64,000 nucleotides of DNA. Source: Actinoplanes siamensis (lineage in GTDB: Bacteria > Actinomycetota > Actinomycetes > Mycobacteriales > Micromonosporaceae). The position numbers and the translations under genes are program-made. Location: NCBI RefSeq assembly GCF_016862395.1, contig NZ_BOMW01000018.1:45315-109314 (forward strand), read 5' to 3'. This document shows positions 18,779 to 27,885 of this stretch, piece by piece. How positions within the stretch are numbered: position 1 is the stretch's first letter; the number at the start of each line of letters is the position of its first letter. The notes beneath the pieces were generated by a model. That model ran no database searches, was not told the DNA's origin, and saw only the letters and a program-made list of their open reading frames with translations.

Positions 18779-20806
18779 CTACCTCGGGTGCAGGGCGGTC
18801 GCCCCGGACGACTGCTGCCGTTGCTGCCATCCGCTGTCCAGCGTGCGGGCGTACGCCGAGCGCCCGGCCGGCAGCGTGAAGGTCATCCGGTTGCCGCTGC
18901 CGTAGGGATTCGCGGTGGCCTCGATGGTCCCGCCGTGCCGCTCCACGATCCGCTTGCACACCGCGAGCTCCAGCCCGGAGCCGTAGGTGCCCTCGCCGCG
19001 GTGGAAGTTGGTGAAGATCGCCTGGAGCAGGCCGGCCGGGATGGTCCGCCCGTTGTCCAGGATCTCGACGCGTACCAGGCCGTTCGGTGTGGGCTGCGCG
19101 GCGACGCTGATCTGCGGCGGGACGCCCGGCGGGACCAGCTCCAGCGCGTTGTCGACGAGGTTCTCCAGCAGCTGCCGGACCAGCACCGGGTCGCCCTCGA
19201 CCGGATCGAGCCGGCCGAGCGCGAATCGTGGCGGCGGGGATCCGGCGCTCTCCGCCTGGTCGTACCGGCTGTTGGCGATGTCGGTGAGCAGCAGCTGCAG
19301 GTTGACAGTGGTGGGCATCAGCTTGCCGTCGCGGGCCGCGGTGTATGCCAGCAGCCCGTTCAGGAACGTCCGCATGCGCGCCGCGGCCCGCTGGATCCGG
19401 GCCACCCGCTCGGCCGGCTGGTACCCGGCGAGCTCGGACTCCAGCACCTCGGCCCAGCCCTCGATCGTGGTCAGCGGGTTGAGCAGGTCGTGCGCGACCA
19501 CCCCGGCGAACGACATCAGCTCGTCGCGGTGCCGGCGGTCCGCGGTGACGTCGTGGAACACCACCACCACGTGCTGCTGCGCGCCCGGACCGGTCAGGCG
19601 GGCCACGTTGAACCGGACGATCCGCCCCTCCGGCACCGCGGCGTTGCGGACCAGCACGTCCATCGGCTGCACGTCCTGGCCGGCCAGGGCCCGCTGGTAG
19701 GGCAGCTCGGCGTCGGCGAGCGGGGCGCCGTCCGGCTGGAAGAAGCCGTAGTCGCTGCCCAGCAGCGCGCCGCCGGCCACCTTGTCGGTGCTGCCCAGCA
19801 ACCGCCCGGCGGCCGGATTGCGGAGCACCAGACGACCGTTCTGGTCGAGGATGGCCAGTCCCTCGGTCATCGAGTTGACGATCGTGGTCATCAGGCCGGC
19901 CTTCTCGGTGGCCTCGTGCTCGGAGGCGCGCAGCCGCCGGATCAGGCCGGCGCGCTCGTCGCGGCTGAACGCCAGCGCGAGGCCGACAAGCGTCAGCACC
20001 GCGATGTAGAGCTGGACGATCAGGCTGCTGGAGCCGGCCGCGGCGTACGGGCCCCGGTCGTGCAGGGTGAACACGGCGGCGGCGGTGCCGAAGACCATGA
20101 CGTGCGCGATCACCAGCACGGTGGGCAACCGGAGCGCCGCCCAGACCGTGATGGCCACCAGCACGAACCCGATCGGCAGGTACTGGTTGACGAAGAACAC
20201 GTAGAAGTAGGCGGCCGCCGAGAGGGCGAAGATGATCACGCCCTCCAGCCAGGTCTCCCGGTCCGGCGGCAACTCCCACATCCGCCGCGCGGCGGCGCCG
20301 AACAGCAGCACGCTGACGATGTCCCGGACCAGAAGGACGGCCACGTCGGTGGCGGTGAGGCCGCCGGTGACCAGCCAGTCGCCGAGGCCGCCGAGCACCG
20401 CCCCGCTCAGCGCCGCGACCGTGGCCACCAGCAGCACCCGGACCAGGTCGTCCAGCGAGGTGAGCGGCCGGCCGCCGGAGACCCAGACGCCGGGCAGCCA
20501 GCGGGCCGCCGCGAACGCGAAGACCAGCGCCTCGGTCACCGCGGCCACGCCGTGCACCAGGGCCGAGCCGGCGTCCATCCCGGTGACCGCGAGGGCCAGT
20601 ACGGTGAGCACCCCGAGCACGCCGGCGTCCACCAGCCGCCAGCCGGAGTCGTTGCGGTTGACCAGCCAGACCGCCGCGACCGCGGTGGCCGGCCAGATCA
20701 CCGGCATGGCCTCGGGCTTGCCGAGCACGGTGAGCTGCCCCGCCACGATCGCCACCAGGTAGAGCGCCGCGAACCGCGCGGTGCTCGGGATCATCGGAAG
20801 ACGCAC
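18779..20806 (-). CDS. MASE1-PAS membrane sensor histidine kinase
   Basis: 675 residues if started at GTG 20806, which follows CCGAGGCGATCACT; an ATG at 20875 would add 23 residues. The first 300 residues are eight or so membrane helices of the MASE1 type (GKPEAMPVIWPATAVAAVWL). Then a PAS domain (IVNSMTEGLAILDQNGR), a HisKA helix with VAHDLLNPLT and a HATPase domain. The G1 box reads DNGRTIP instead of DxGxGI, so ATP handling may be altered; the N-box (ENLVDNAL) and G2 (GSGLELAVC) remain. Its PAS-kinase half is closely related to that of the divergent CHASE kinase. Confidence 0.85.
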   Translation of the reverse strand: MRLPMIPSTARFAALYLVAIVAGQLTVLGKPEAMPVIWPATAVAAVWLVNRNDSGWRLVDAGVLGVLTVLALAVTGMDAGSALVHGVAAVTEALVFAFAAARWLPGVWVSGGRPLTSLDDLVRVLLVATVAALSGAVLGGLGDWLVTGGLTATDVAVLLVRDIVSVLLFGAAARRMWELPPDRETWLEGVIIFALSAAAYFYVFFVNQYLPIGFVLVAITVWAALRLPTVLVIAHVMVFGTAAAVFTLHDRGPYAAAGSSSLIVQLYIAVLTLVGLALAFSRDERAGLIRRLRASEHEATEKAGLMTTIVNSMTEGLAILDQNGRLVLRNPAAGRLLGSTDKVAGGALLGSDYGFFQPDGAPLADAELPYQRALAGQDVQPMDVLVRNAAVPEGRIVRFNVARLTGPGAQQHVVVVFHDVTADRRHRDELMSFAGVVAHDLLNPLTTIEGWAEVLESELAGYQPAERVARIQRAAARMRTFLNGLLAYTAARDGKLMPTTVNLQLLLTDIANSRYDQAESAGSPPPRFALGRLDPVEGDPVLVRQLLENLVDNALELVPPGVPPQISVAAQPTPNGLVRVEILDNGRTIPAGLLQAIFTNFHRGEGTYGSGLELAVCKRIVERHGGTIEATANPYGSGNRMTFTLPAGRSAYARTLDSGWQQRQQSSGATALHPR

Positions 20807-20987
20807 AGTGATCGCCTCGGGTCTCGTCGAGAGCTCTGTCTCCCCTTTCGGCACGAACGGCGAAGGGCTGAACATCCGGGACGTGAGGACTCCCTCGAAG
20901 AGGTATCGAACCTGGAGGAAAGTGGCAGGCGGCCCCTCGCCGGCGGCTCGCGCTTAGGGATCCGCCGCCCCCGACGATTAGTCGGAG

Positions 20988-23195
20988 GTGAGCCGGAGAC
21001 GTGGTCAACCACGGAGCTGGGCGGTCGCCGTCAGCGCCCTGGTCACCGTGGTGGGCTGCGCCGTCGCGCTGGGCATGGGGGCGGTGCTGCGCCGCGACGA
21101 GCGGTCCACCGCGGGCGTGCAGATGGACCGCCGGGCCGCCTCCGCCGCCGCCGTGGTCCGGGCCGAGACCCAGCGGTACGTCGAAACGCTGCGCACCACC
21201 GCCGCCGCGGTCGGCGCCCAGCAGACGCTGACCGCCGGCGAGTACGCCACCGTCATGGCGCCGCTGCACACCATGAAGCTGGCCGGCGCCACCTCGATCG
21301 CCCTGGTCGTGCCGACCGGGCACCGCGACGTCGAGCGGGTCCAGCGGACCTGGCGCGACCGCGGCGCGCACGGCCTGCGTCTGAGCCCGGTCGGCACCGG
21401 TGAGCACGCCTTCTCGGTGCTGGCCGTCCCGCTGGACGGCGGCTCGGCCACGGCCGGGCTGGACATGATGCAGGCCGCCGCCCCCGCGGCGGTGCTGGCC
21501 GAGGCGCGCCGCAGCCGGGACGTCGCCGTCTCGGACACCTACCAGTTGCTGGTCGACCAGGGGGTGCCGGCCGCTCAGCGGCAGCACTCGTTCGTCCTGG
21601 CCGCCCCGGTCCAGCAGGGGATCGGGCAGAGTTTCCTGGGCTGGCTGGTGCTCGGCGTGCGCGGCCAGGACTTCATGGGCGCCACGTTGCGGGCAGCCGG
21701 ATCCGGGCTGGCCGACCTGCGCCTGGAGGCGGACAACGCGGACGGCCGGCCGGTCACCGTCGCCACCGTGCGCGACACCGCCGAGGGCCGGGCGGATCTG
21801 CGCCGCGCCGTGGAGGCGCCGGTCGCCGACTCGATGTGGACCCTGCGGCTGGCCGCCCGCCGGGGCAGTCTGCCCGGCGCGGACACCGGCCTGCCGGCGG
21901 CCGTGGCCGGCGGCGGCGTGCTGCTCACGCTGCTGACCACGGTGCTGGTCTGGGTGCTGGCCACCGGCCGGGAACGGGCCCGCGCCCGGGTCCGGTCACG
22001 GACCGCCCAACTGGTCGAGGAGCAGTCCGAGACGAAGCGGCAGGCGGTGCTGCTGCGCGCGGTGCTGGACAGCATCAGCGACGGGGTCGGGGTGATCGGC
22101 CCGGACGGTCACTTCCTGCTGCACAACCCGGCGGCCCGGCAGATACTGGGCCGGGAGGCGGCGCAGGACTGCGGGGCGGAGAGCTGGCAGCGGCACTTCG
22201 GGCTGTACCGGCCGGACGGCGTCACCGCGTTCCCGACCGCGGAGATGCCGCTGGTCCGGGCGCTGGCCGGGGAGAGCGTGGACCACGTGGAGATGGTGGT
22301 CCGCAACGCCACCCATCCGGACGGCCGGGTGCTCAGCGTGTCGGCGCGGCCGATCGACACCGCGAGCGGCAGGCGTGGGGCGGTCGCGGTGTTCCACGAC
22401 ATCACCGACCGCAAGCGGGTGGAGACCGAGCTGCGCGGCTTCGCCGGGGTGGTGGCGCACGACCTGAAGGCGCCGCTCACCCTGGTCAGCGCATATGCCG
22501 AGCTGGTCGCCGAGGCTCTCGACGACCTGGCGGCCGGGGCCGGCGCGCCCACCCTGGGACAGGCCCGCCAGGGCACCGCCAAGGTGCTGCACGGCGCCGC
22601 CCGGATGCAGCGGCTGATCACCGAGCTGCTGGACTACACCGCGGCCCGCGACGCCACCCTGCGCATCGAGCGGCTGAGCCTGCCCACCCTGGTCGACGAC
22701 GTGGTCACCACCCGGACCGACGCGCCGGAGCAGGAGCCGGGCGCCCGGCCGGACGTGTTCGTCGGGCCGCTGCCGGAGGTCCACGCCGACCCGGTGCTGC
22801 TCCGGCAGGTGATCGACAACCTGGTCGGCAACGCGATCAAGTACACCCCGCCGGGGCAGTCGCCGCGGATCGACATCACCGCGCGCACCGACGAGGACGG
22901 CGGCGTCCGGATCCGGATCGCCGACCGGGGCATCGGCATCCCGGACGGCGAGCACGCAGCGGTCTTCGACAGCTTCCACCGGGCCAGCAACGGGGCCGCG
23001 CACCCCGGCACCGGGCTGGGCCTGGCGATCTGCCGGCGGATCGTCGAGCGGCACGGCGGGCGCATCGAGGCCGCCCCGAACCCGGGTGGCGGCACGATCT
23101 TCGCATTCACGCTGCCGGGCGCGGCGACGCATGCACCAGAACCGCTCCGGTCGGCCGAGAGCCAGGTGTCGCCTGTTCACGTGCATTTACCCTAG
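20988..23195 (+). CDS. CHASE-like/PAS membrane sensor histidine kinase
   Basis: 735 residues. A first membrane helix (SWAVAVSALVTVVGCAVALG) and a second at about 300-325 bracket an extracellular CHASE-like domain with TMKLAGATSIALVVP. Inside follow a PAS domain (LDSISDGVGVIGPDG), HisKA with VAHDLKAPLT and an intact HATPase (NAIKYTP, DRGIGIP, GTGLGLAIC). The start is uncertain: GTG 20988 has GGAG directly abutting it. Head-to-head with the MASE1 kinase across 181 bp, so the two could be co-regulated. No cognate response regulator is adjacent. Confidence 0.83.
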   Translation: MSRRRGQPRSWAVAVSALVTVVGCAVALGMGAVLRRDERSTAGVQMDRRAASAAAVVRAETQRYVETLRTTAAAVGAQQTLTAGEYATVMAPLHTMKLAGATSIALVVPTGHRDVERVQRTWRDRGAHGLRLSPVGTGEHAFSVLAVPLDGGSATAGLDMMQAAAPAAVLAEARRSRDVAVSDTYQLLVDQGVPAAQRQHSFVLAAPVQQGIGQSFLGWLVLGVRGQDFMGATLRAAGSGLADLRLEADNADGRPVTVATVRDTAEGRADLRRAVEAPVADSMWTLRLAARRGSLPGADTGLPAAVAGGGVLLTLLTTVLVWVLATGRERARARVRSRTAQLVEEQSETKRQAVLLRAVLDSISDGVGVIGPDGHFLLHNPAARQILGREAAQDCGAESWQRHFGLYRPDGVTAFPTAEMPLVRALAGESVDHVEMVVRNATHPDGRVLSVSARPIDTASGRRGAVAVFHDITDRKRVETELRGFAGVVAHDLKAPLTLVSAYAELVAEALDDLAAGAGAPTLGQARQGTAKVLHGAARMQRLITELLDYTAARDATLRIERLSLPTLVDDVVTTRTDAPEQEPGARPDVFVGPLPEVHADPVLLRQVIDNLVGNAIKYTPPGQSPRIDITARTDEDGGVRIRIADRGIGIPDGEHAAVFDSFHRASNGAAHPGTGLGLAICRRIVERHGGRIEAAPNPGGGTIFAFTLPGAATHAPEPLRSAESQVSPVHVHLP

Positions 23196-23206
23196 TCAAT
23201 CTTGTT

Positions 23207-23430
23207 GATCGCTTCGGGATCTTCGCGCTCGGCCTGGCGGCGCCCGCCCAGGCGATGATCATCCCGCGGTACGTCCCGTTCGGCCGGCTCCGGCCGCGTG
23301 ACAGCCTGACCGGCCTGATGCTGATCAACGTGGTGGTCACGCCGCCGGTGGCGGTCTTCATCCTCCAGCGGCCTCATGCGGACCCCGCCGGCCGAGCTGT
23401 TCGAGCCGGCGGAGATCGACGGGGCCGGAC
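23207..23430 (+). pseudogene. Remnant of a MalG-type sugar ABC transporter permease, frameshifted
   Basis: From 23207 one frame reads GIFALGLAAPAQAMIIPRY, then FGRLRPRDSLTGLMLINVVV and VAVFILQR, the pattern of the MalG family (GL-x-P-x-Q-x-x-IP-x-Y, then D-S-L-x-GL). After a one-base shift near 23371 another frame continues MRTPPAELFEPAEIDGAGP, the EAA-loop that docks to the ATPase (E-A-A-x-x-DGA). Similarity stops at about 23430, against the 3' end of the convergent ATPase gene. No start codon or N-terminal helices remain and no partner genes are nearby. A decayed fragment left by deletion is the simplest reading. Confidence 0.72.
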
Positions 23431-23440
23431 CGTCGGCCGC

Positions 23441-24142
23441 TCAGCCCGCACCCGCCGCGAGCGGTACTCCGAGCAGGTCCAGGAGCCGGCGGCGGAGCCG
23501 GGCGAACCCGGGGGCGTCCGGCACCCGCGGATACGGCAGCCCGACCGGCACCTCGGCTGCGATCCGCCCGCCGGCCAGCACCAGCGCCCGGTCGGAGAGC
23601 AGCAGCGCCTCGTCGACGTCGTGGGTGACCAGCAGCGCCGCGAAACCGTGCCGGGCGCGCAGCCGCCCGAACAGCTCCTGCATCCGCAGCCGGGTGAGCG
23701 CGTCCAGCGCGCCGAACGGCTCGTCGAGCAGCAGCACCTCGGGCTCGCGGGCCAGCGCCCGGGCGAACGCCACCCGCTGCGCCTGGCCGCCGGAGAGCTC
23801 CGCGGGCCACGCCCGGGCCCGGTCGGCGAGCCCCACCTCGGCGAGCGCGTCGGCGGAGCGGGCGCCCGGATCCCGGATGCCCAGGCCCACGTTGTCGACC
23901 ACCCGTTTCCACGGGAGCAGCCGGTGCTCCTGGAAGACGACAGCACGCCGGGCCGGCACGGTGGACTCGCCGCCCGCCTCCGGGTCCAGCCCGGCCAGGA
24001 TCCGCAGCAGCGTGCTCTTGCCCGAGCCACTGCCGCCGAGCAGCGCGACCACCTCCCCCTTCGCGACGGTGAGGTCCACGCCGTCCAGCACCCGGGTGGC
24101 GCCGAACGACCGGCTGATCCTCGCGGCCACCACCACGCTCAT
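23441..24142 (-). CDS. ABC transporter ATPase, nitrate/sulfonate/taurine type (SsuB-like)
   Basis: 233 residues with Walker A GGSGSGKST (36-44), Q-loop VVFQEHRLLPW, signature LSGGQ, Walker B VLLLDEPFGALD and the switch THDVDEAL. The short form and the HRLLPW sequence fit the SsuB/TauB/NrtD group, which powers uptake of sulfonates, taurine or nitrate. The ATG at 24142 overlaps the permease stop by 4 nt. Third gene of an SBP-permease-ATPase operon. The tail after PYPRVPDAPGF is longer than needed for the nucleotide domain. Confidence 0.88.
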   Translation of the reverse strand: MSVVVAARISRSFGATRVLDGVDLTVAKGEVVALLGGSGSGKSTLLRILAGLDPEAGGESTVPARRAVVFQEHRLLPWKRVVDNVGLGIRDPGARSADALAEVGLADRARAWPAELSGGQAQRVAFARALAREPEVLLLDEPFGALDALTRLRMQELFGRLRARHGFAALLVTHDVDEALLLSDRALVLAGGRIAAEVPVGLPYPRVPDAPGFARLRRRLLDLLGVPLAAGAG

Positions 24143-24966
24143 GACGCCTGCAATCCGCGGCGCCAGACCAGCGCCCGCCGCTCGGCGACGCGCAGCAGCA
24201 CGTCGGAGATCAGGCCCAGCGCCGCGTACACGAACAGGCCCAGGACCACGACGTCGGTCTGGCTGAACTCGCGGGCCTCCATCATCAGGAAGCCGATGCC
24301 GCTCTGGGTGTTGGTCTGTTCGCCGACCACCAGGCTCAGCCAGGCCGCGCCGATCGCCAGCCGCAGGCCCAGGAACAATGACGGCAGCGCGCCGGGCAGC
24401 ACCACGTGCCGGATCCGGGCCCAGGTGCCGAGGCCGCAGGTCCGGGCCGCCTCGACGAGCCGCTCGTCGATGTCGCGGATCCCGGCGTAGAGATTGAAGT
24501 AAAGGGGGAAGAACGCGCCCAGCGAGACCAGGGTGATCTTCATCGACTCACCGATGCCGACCCAGATGATCAGCAGCGGGACCAGCGCCAGGTGCGGCAG
24601 CATCCGGGCCATCTGCACCGGCGGGTCGACCACGTCGTCGCCGAGCCGCAGCAGACCCGCGACCGCGCCGAGCGCCAGCGCGAGCGACCCGCCGATCAGC
24701 AGCCCGATCGCGGCACGGCTGAGCGAGCTGAGCAGGTGCTCGCCGAGCGTGCCGTCGGCGGCCAGCCGCCACCCGGTGCGCAGCACGGCGGTGGGCGCCG
24801 GCAGCTTGTCCTCGGGGATCAGCCCGGCCCGGCCGCCGGCCTCCCAGAGCACCAGGATCGCGACCGGGCTGATCGCCCGCTGCCAGCGGACCCGCTTGCG
24901 CCGGGGCGCGTTCCCCACGGCCGCCCCGCCGGCGACCGCGGCGTCCGGCGCCGCGATCGTCGTCAC
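24139..24966 (-). CDS. ABC transporter permease, sulfonate/nitrate type (SsuC-like)
   Basis: 275-residue BPD-type permease with about six helices. The EAA loop reads VEAARTCGLGTWARIRHVVL, the contact site for the ATPase. LPLYFNLYAGIRDID-like and GESMKITLVSLGAFFP segments are characteristic of SsuC/TauC proteins. GTG 24966 overlaps the binding-protein stop by 4 nt (GTGA). The N-terminal 25 residues are Ala-rich and positively charged (APRRKRVRWQR) before helix 1, consistent with an inside-facing terminus. Confidence 0.88.
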   Translation of the reverse strand: MTTIAAPDAAVAGGAAVGNAPRRKRVRWQRAISPVAILVLWEAGGRAGLIPEDKLPAPTAVLRTGWRLAADGTLGEHLLSSLSRAAIGLLIGGSLALALGAVAGLLRLGDDVVDPPVQMARMLPHLALVPLLIIWVGIGESMKITLVSLGAFFPLYFNLYAGIRDIDERLVEAARTCGLGTWARIRHVVLPGALPSLFLGLRLAIGAAWLSLVVGEQTNTQSGIGFLMMEAREFSQTDVVVLGLFVYAALGLISDVLLRVAERRALVWRRGLQAS

Positions 24967-25898
24967 TGCGCCGCTCCGGAGAACCTGGTGTCGATCAGCG
25001 ACCTGACGTCCACCCTGCCGGGAATGAGGTCCAACTCGGTGAACCCGTCGGCGATGGCCTGCAGCTCGTCGCCGACGGCCGGGGTGAGCGGGGCGACCGG
25101 CTGCGCGGCGCGGGCCAGGGCCCGCTCGGTGGTGGCCTCGTCGATCTTCAATTCCGGGGCGAGGACCTTCGCGCGCTCGGCCGGGTGAGCGATCCCCCAG
25201 GCGGTGGTCTTCTCGTACGTCGCCAGGAAGGTCTTGATCTGCTCGGTCTTCTTCTCCGCGGAGTCCTTGGCGACCAGCAGGTACTCCCGGTTGTTGGCCA
25301 GACCGGTGGCATCGGCGAGTACCCGCACGCCGGGCTGCTCGGCGAGCGCGAAGTAGGGGTCCCAGATGATCCACGCGTCCACCTGGTCGTTGTCGAACGC
25401 CGGGCGCCCCTCGGCGGGCTTGAGGTACTTCACTGTCACGTCCCGCAGCGTCATCCCGTTCGCCTCCAGCAGTTTGACCAGCAGCCAGTGCACGTTCGAG
25501 CCCTTGTTCAGCGCGATCGTCCGGCCGCGCAGGTCGGCGAACGACTTGTACCCCCTGCTCGCCTTGACCAGCACGGCCTCGCTCTTCGGCGAAGGCGCGC
25601 CGGTCGCGGCGATCACGAACGGCGTCTTCGCGGCGGCCGCGAAGATCGGCGGGGCCTCGCCGGTTTGCCCGATGTCGATCGCGCCGGCCTTGATCGCCTC
25701 GGTGAGCGCGGGACCGCTCTCGAACAGCGACCACTCCACCCCCGGCGCGTCGCCCCGCGCCTTGACCAGGCTGAGGCCGCCGAATCGCTGGTAACCGATC
25801 CGCAGCACGTCACCGCCGCGGTCGTCGCCGCCGGGTGAGCCGCCGCAACCGGCCACGGCCAGGATCATCGCCGCGCAGAGCGCAAGGGATCGACGCAT
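24963..25898 (-). CDS. Substrate-binding lipoprotein of the sulfonate/nitrate-type ABC transporter
   Basis: 311 residues starting MRRSLALCAAMILAVAGCGG: a lipoprotein signal with lipobox AVAGC and acylated Cys18. The mature protein has the SsuA/TauA pattern (IGYQRFGGLSLVKARG, then GAIDIGQTGEAPPIFAAAA and FDNDQVDAWIIWDP), so it captures a sulfonate, taurine, nitrate or similar anion outside the cell. ATG 25898 is chosen over ATG 25928 because the inverted repeat 25908-25924 then falls upstream of the gene. First gene of the operon. Confidence 0.87.
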   Translation of the reverse strand: MRRSLALCAAMILAVAGCGGSPGGDDRGGDVLRIGYQRFGGLSLVKARGDAPGVEWSLFESGPALTEAIKAGAIDIGQTGEAPPIFAAAAKTPFVIAATGAPSPKSEAVLVKASRGYKSFADLRGRTIALNKGSNVHWLLVKLLEANGMTLRDVTVKYLKPAEGRPAFDNDQVDAWIIWDPYFALAEQPGVRVLADATGLANNREYLLVAKDSAEKKTEQIKTFLATYEKTTAWGIAHPAERAKVLAPELKIDEATTERALARAAQPVAPLTPAVGDELQAIADGFTELDLIPGRVDVRSLIDTRFSGAAQ

Positions 25899-25907
25899 GG
25901 ACCTGAT

Positions 25908-25924
25908 CCTATCAAGTCGATAGG
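25908..25924. promoter_or_regulatory. Inverted repeat upstream of the ABC operon
   Basis: CCTATC-AAGTC-GATAGG, 6-bp arms and a 5-nt centre, beginning 10 nt before the binding-protein ATG. It could be an operator tied to sulfur or nitrogen supply, but no regulator is encoded nearby. Confidence 0.45.
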
Positions 25925-25943
25925 ACATATCGGCAGAGTGAAA

Positions 25944-26558
25944 CTACTCGCCGTTCTCGACGATCAGATCCGCCGCGACGTCGCCGCGCGCGTAGAAGGC
26001 GTCCTCCTGCGCGGCCCACCGTCGCCAGTGCGGGGCATAGGCCTCCCCGTCCCGGGCCAGGGCGCGCCGCTTGCGCACCGCTGCGGGGCTCTGCAACCAG
26101 ACCACCCCGCTGAGGTACGGCCGCAGCACGCCCGCCCCGGCCCCGACCCCCTCGACCACGAGCCAGTCGGCGTCCGGGACCGGGTGCTCCTCGGCGTACC
26201 CGTGGGCGGCCCAGTCCCACCGCCGCCAGCGGGCGGCCCGGCCCCGCGCGAGCGGCTCCAGCACCCACTCACGCAGGTTGTGCACACCCTGGTCGAGGCC
26301 GTCCCATCCGGGGTACAGGTCGTCCATGTGGATCAGCGGCGCGTCCAGCCGCTCCGCGACGGCACGGGCCAGCGTCGTCTTGCCCGAACCGGAGCGCCCC
26401 TCGACGGCGAGCACCCGCCGCTTCCCCGCGGACGGCTCGCGGCCCCGTGCCCAGGCGACGACCCGCTCGGCGGCGGGCTCCCGCCACCTCGCAGCCGGCG
26501 AGGCGCCGTCACCGGCCGACGGGCCGCCGGGGCGCGGCGGGCCGGCCCCGGCGCACAC
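25944..26558 (-). CDS. P-loop nucleoside/uridine kinase-like protein
   Basis: 204 residues with a Walker A motif GRSGSGKTT (54-62) and HMDDLYPGWDGLD, the DD-containing lid found in uridine-kinase-type proteins; later WLVVEGVGAG resembles their Walker B strand. It probably phosphorylates a nucleoside or other small metabolite, substrate unknown. The GTG at 26558 shares a base with the TAG stop of the upstream gene (TAGTG), so it is translated after that gene, though without a clear ribosome site. The first 25 residues are Pro/Gly-rich and may not belong; an internal start is possible. Confidence 0.7.
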   Translation of the reverse strand: MCAGAGPPRPGGPSAGDGASPAARWREPAAERVVAWARGREPSAGKRRVLAVEGRSGSGKTTLARAVAERLDAPLIHMDDLYPGWDGLDQGVHNLREWVLEPLARGRAARWRRWDWAAHGYAEEHPVPDADWLVVEGVGAGAGVLRPYLSGVVWLQSPAAVRKRRALARDGEAYAPHWRRWAAQEDAFYARGDVAADLIVENGE

Positions 26559-27754
26559 TAGGCGTTCGTCCGCAGCTGGGCCAGGACCTCCGGGGACGGC
26601 CAGTCCTCCACCCGGTACCGCGGCGGGGCGAGCAGCGGCTCCGCCTCCAGGCCGACCCGCTCGGCGACCGCGTCCCACGGCGCGCGGAACTGCGGGCCGG
26701 CGTCCGGGTGCACGAACGCGATGGTGTCCGCCTTCGGCAGCAGCGTGCTGACCCCCGCGGTCCACACCGCGATGGTCTCCGGCACGCCGCCCATCGGCTC
26801 GGCCGCGAGCAGGCCGCCGACGTGCACGTCGACGCCGGCCTGCGCGTACTGCCCGGCCAGCCAGTCGGTCTGGCCGTGGTACTCGGTGAGGGCCAGCAGG
26901 GTCTCGGCCCGGCGCGCGGAGAGGTGGTGCGGGTGGCCCGGCGGCGGCGAGTACGCCATCGTGCGGCCGTGCGGGCCAGCCACGTAACCGACCGGGGACA
27001 GGCTCCGCGAGGCCTCCTTGAAATGCTGGTCGACCAGCGCGTAGAACGGCTCGGCGGTGGTCTCCGGCAGCGGGCAGAGCAGCAGCGTGTTGTTGTCCGG
27101 CGCGAAGGCCAGCACCGGGCCGCCGAGCCGCTCGCCGACCTCGGCCAGCCAGCCCGGCGCGAGCAGCAGCGAGGTGAAATACGCGTCGCCGTCGTCCAAC
27201 ATGCTGATCAGCGGCTGGCCGCCGGGCCAGGGCTGGTCCAGCGAGTTGCGGGCCATCTCGGCGAGATTCGCGCGGGCGGCGGCAAAGACCTCCTCGGCGG
27301 AGACGCCCCACTCGTCGACCCGGTCCGGGACGACGTAGGCCATCGCGTCCGGCTGGTCGACGACGACCAGCTCCTTCAGGTACGGCAGGGCGGCACGGGA
27401 GATCGGCGGACGCATCCCCGGCGGGCCGGCCGAGCCGAACGTGACCGGGCGCAGCACGGGACGCAACTTCGGGCGTACCGAATCCCAATCGTCCTGAGGC
27501 GGCGGAGCCGCCATGATGCGGACCAGTTTCGCGAGGCGCTCCTTGCGCTCCGCCGGCGTCGCGCCCTCCGTCTCGCGGAAGATGTTCGCCAGATAGAGGT
27601 GCGCCGGCCCGGACGCGCCGGTGCGGTAGATCGCGATGGCGAACTCCTCCGGCCGGCTCTCCGCGCGCTCCACCCCCGGTGTGCTCCGGGCCACGCGGAG
27701 GGCCAGCGCCGCGAATCGGCGCCGGGGAGAGACGAACCGGTCCAGCAATCCCAC
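26558..27754 (-). CDS. DUF1444-like (YtpQ family) protein
   Basis: 398 residues without signal peptide or membrane spans. Segments such as LYLANIFRE near the N-terminus, LRPVLRPVTF, and then AYVVPDRVDEWGVSAEEVF resemble the DUF1444 family known from YtpQ of Bacillus, whose function is not established. GTG 27754 follows AGGG at a good distance. It forms a two-gene unit with the P-loop kinase downstream. Assignment rests on remembered sequence style and should be treated as moderate. Confidence 0.6.
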   Translation of the reverse strand: MGLLDRFVSPRRRFAALALRVARSTPGVERAESRPEEFAIAIYRTGASGPAHLYLANIFRETEGATPAERKERLAKLVRIMAAPPPQDDWDSVRPKLRPVLRPVTFGSAGPPGMRPPISRAALPYLKELVVVDQPDAMAYVVPDRVDEWGVSAEEVFAAARANLAEMARNSLDQPWPGGQPLISMLDDGDAYFTSLLLAPGWLAEVGERLGGPVLAFAPDNNTLLLCPLPETTAEPFYALVDQHFKEASRSLSPVGYVAGPHGRTMAYSPPPGHPHHLSARRAETLLALTEYHGQTDWLAGQYAQAGVDVHVGGLLAAEPMGGVPETIAVWTAGVSTLLPKADTIAFVHPDAGPQFRAPWDAVAERVGLEAEPLLAPPRYRVEDWPSPEVLAQLRTNA

Positions 27755-27885
27755 GGCGGAACCCTAGCCGACCCGGCGCGCCGGGATCAGGCTCGGCCGG
27801 TGGATCCTGGTCCGCTGATGTCCGGCTTTGCGCATGCTGTCCCAGATTGCCCGCTCGAATTGGTGGGGCCCACCACGTCAGCCTA

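Noticed and set aside
17481..21587. Single long minus-strand frame spanning two kinases
   Set aside because: Only the first 1230 bp are the GAF kinase; the remainder is an out-of-frame reading of the MASE1 kinase gene.
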